Part shown: one piece after another, positions 63,897-64,000 of the stretch
Layout: the number at the start of each line of letters is the position of its first letter
Position numbering within the stretch: position 1 is the first letter of the stretch
Source of the DNA: an uncultured Hyphomonas sp.
GTDB taxonomy: Bacteria > Pseudomonadota > Alphaproteobacteria > Caulobacterales > Hyphomonadaceae
DNA: 64,000 nt
Assembly (NCBI RefSeq): GCF_963677035.1
Contig: NZ_OY781472.1
Location: forward strand, 620,001 to 684,000
Direction: 5' to 3'
The notes under the pieces: model-generated
What the model was told of the DNA's origin: nothing
The model's input: the letters and a program-made list of their open reading frames with translations, nothing else
Databases searched by the model: none
Position numbers and translations under genes: made by a program

Positions 63897-64000
63897 ATGT
63901 CGACTCCCACCGCTACTGGCATCCGTACTGAAATCGACGGCCCCATCCTGATCGTTACCATCGACCGTCCCGGTGCGCGCAACGCGGTCGACCGGCCCAC
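63897..64000 (+). CDS. Enoyl-CoA hydratase/isomerase, N-terminal fragment
   Basis: The gene runs off the right edge. The 34 visible codons read MSTPTATGIRTEIDGP and then LIVTIDRPGARNAVDRPT, the typical first strand and Arg-Pro-x-Ala-x-Asn-Ala block of crotonases. TTTGGAGAAAGAC before the ATG is a good ribosome site. It is cotranscribed with the DUF4336 gene and the two hydrolases. Confidence 0.85.
   Translation, partial: MSTPTATGIRTEIDGPILIVTIDRPGARNAVDRP

Overview
The window looks like chromosomal DNA from a GC-rich alphaproteobacterium, most likely of the Hyphomonadaceae/Caulobacterales group. The evidence is a CckA-type hybrid kinase, the flagellin regulator FlbT, a TorF-type porin, an alphaproteobacterial DksA that has lost most zinc cysteines, MFS carriers of the Spinster-like type, and a propionyl-CoA carboxylase alpha chain. 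I see no phage, transposase, plasmid or CRISPR genes. The content is mostly housekeeping and catabolic, broken up by small palindromic repeats. The organism assignment is inferred from gene families, not from a marker such as rRNA.

Layout. 0-7 kb: the end of a hybrid histidine kinase, a GNAT acetyltransferase, a membrane-anchored GH24 lysozyme, MgtE, an acyl-CoA dehydrogenase, a MarR regulator with its probable operators, and a TPR protein. 6.7-10.5 kb: a tandem 112-bp repeat beside tRNA-Leu(GAG), then lipB and four consecutive DUF805-type membrane protein genes. 10.6-20.5 kb: pccA, a multi-pass membrane protein, a K+ channel, an SDR, a TorF porin, a KefB-like antiporter, alanine dehydrogenase, and a PadR/CPBP-protease pair sharing a palindrome. 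20.5-31 kb: MlaC, an oleate hydratase/TetR pair, tRNA-Leu(UAA), thiolase and enoyl-CoA hydratase, CinA domain protein, a serine-hydrolase lipoprotein, OsmC, map. 31-45 kb: radC, two paralogous MFS carriers followed by thrB and rnhA, the divergent selU/selD pair, two related Cys-x-Cys lipoproteins behind a nitronate monooxygenase, a HAD lipoprotein, an alpha/beta hydrolase, and a 1-kb stretch rich in palindromes. 45-56 kb: trmO, cckA, a DUF885 peptidase, YceI, a FliM-like protein, dksA, an unknown two-TM protein, marC, and flbT with a coupled unknown gene. 55.6-64 kb: a MoxR ATPase and its VWA partner separated by a frameshifted LuxR-type regulator, DUF2270 and an unknown secreted protein, then DUF2165 and an operon of two duplicated alpha/beta hydrolases, a DUF4336 protein and the start of a crotonase.

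How the genes fit together. Several items point to growth on fatty acids and related acids: acyl-CoA dehydrogenase, thiolase, two crotonases, propionyl-CoA carboxylase and oleate hydratase. Cell-cycle and motility control are represented by cckA, fliM-like and flbT, away from any large flagellar cluster in this window. selD and selU together explain 2-selenouridine in tRNA. Four local regulators (MarR, PadR, TetR, LuxR-type) sit beside their likely targets, and three of them have visible palindromic operators. The most interesting unexplained items are the DUF805 array, the paired Cys-x-Cys lipoproteins, the split MoxR/VWA module with a frameshifted regulator, the flbT-coupled gene, and the mosaic of palindromic repeats.
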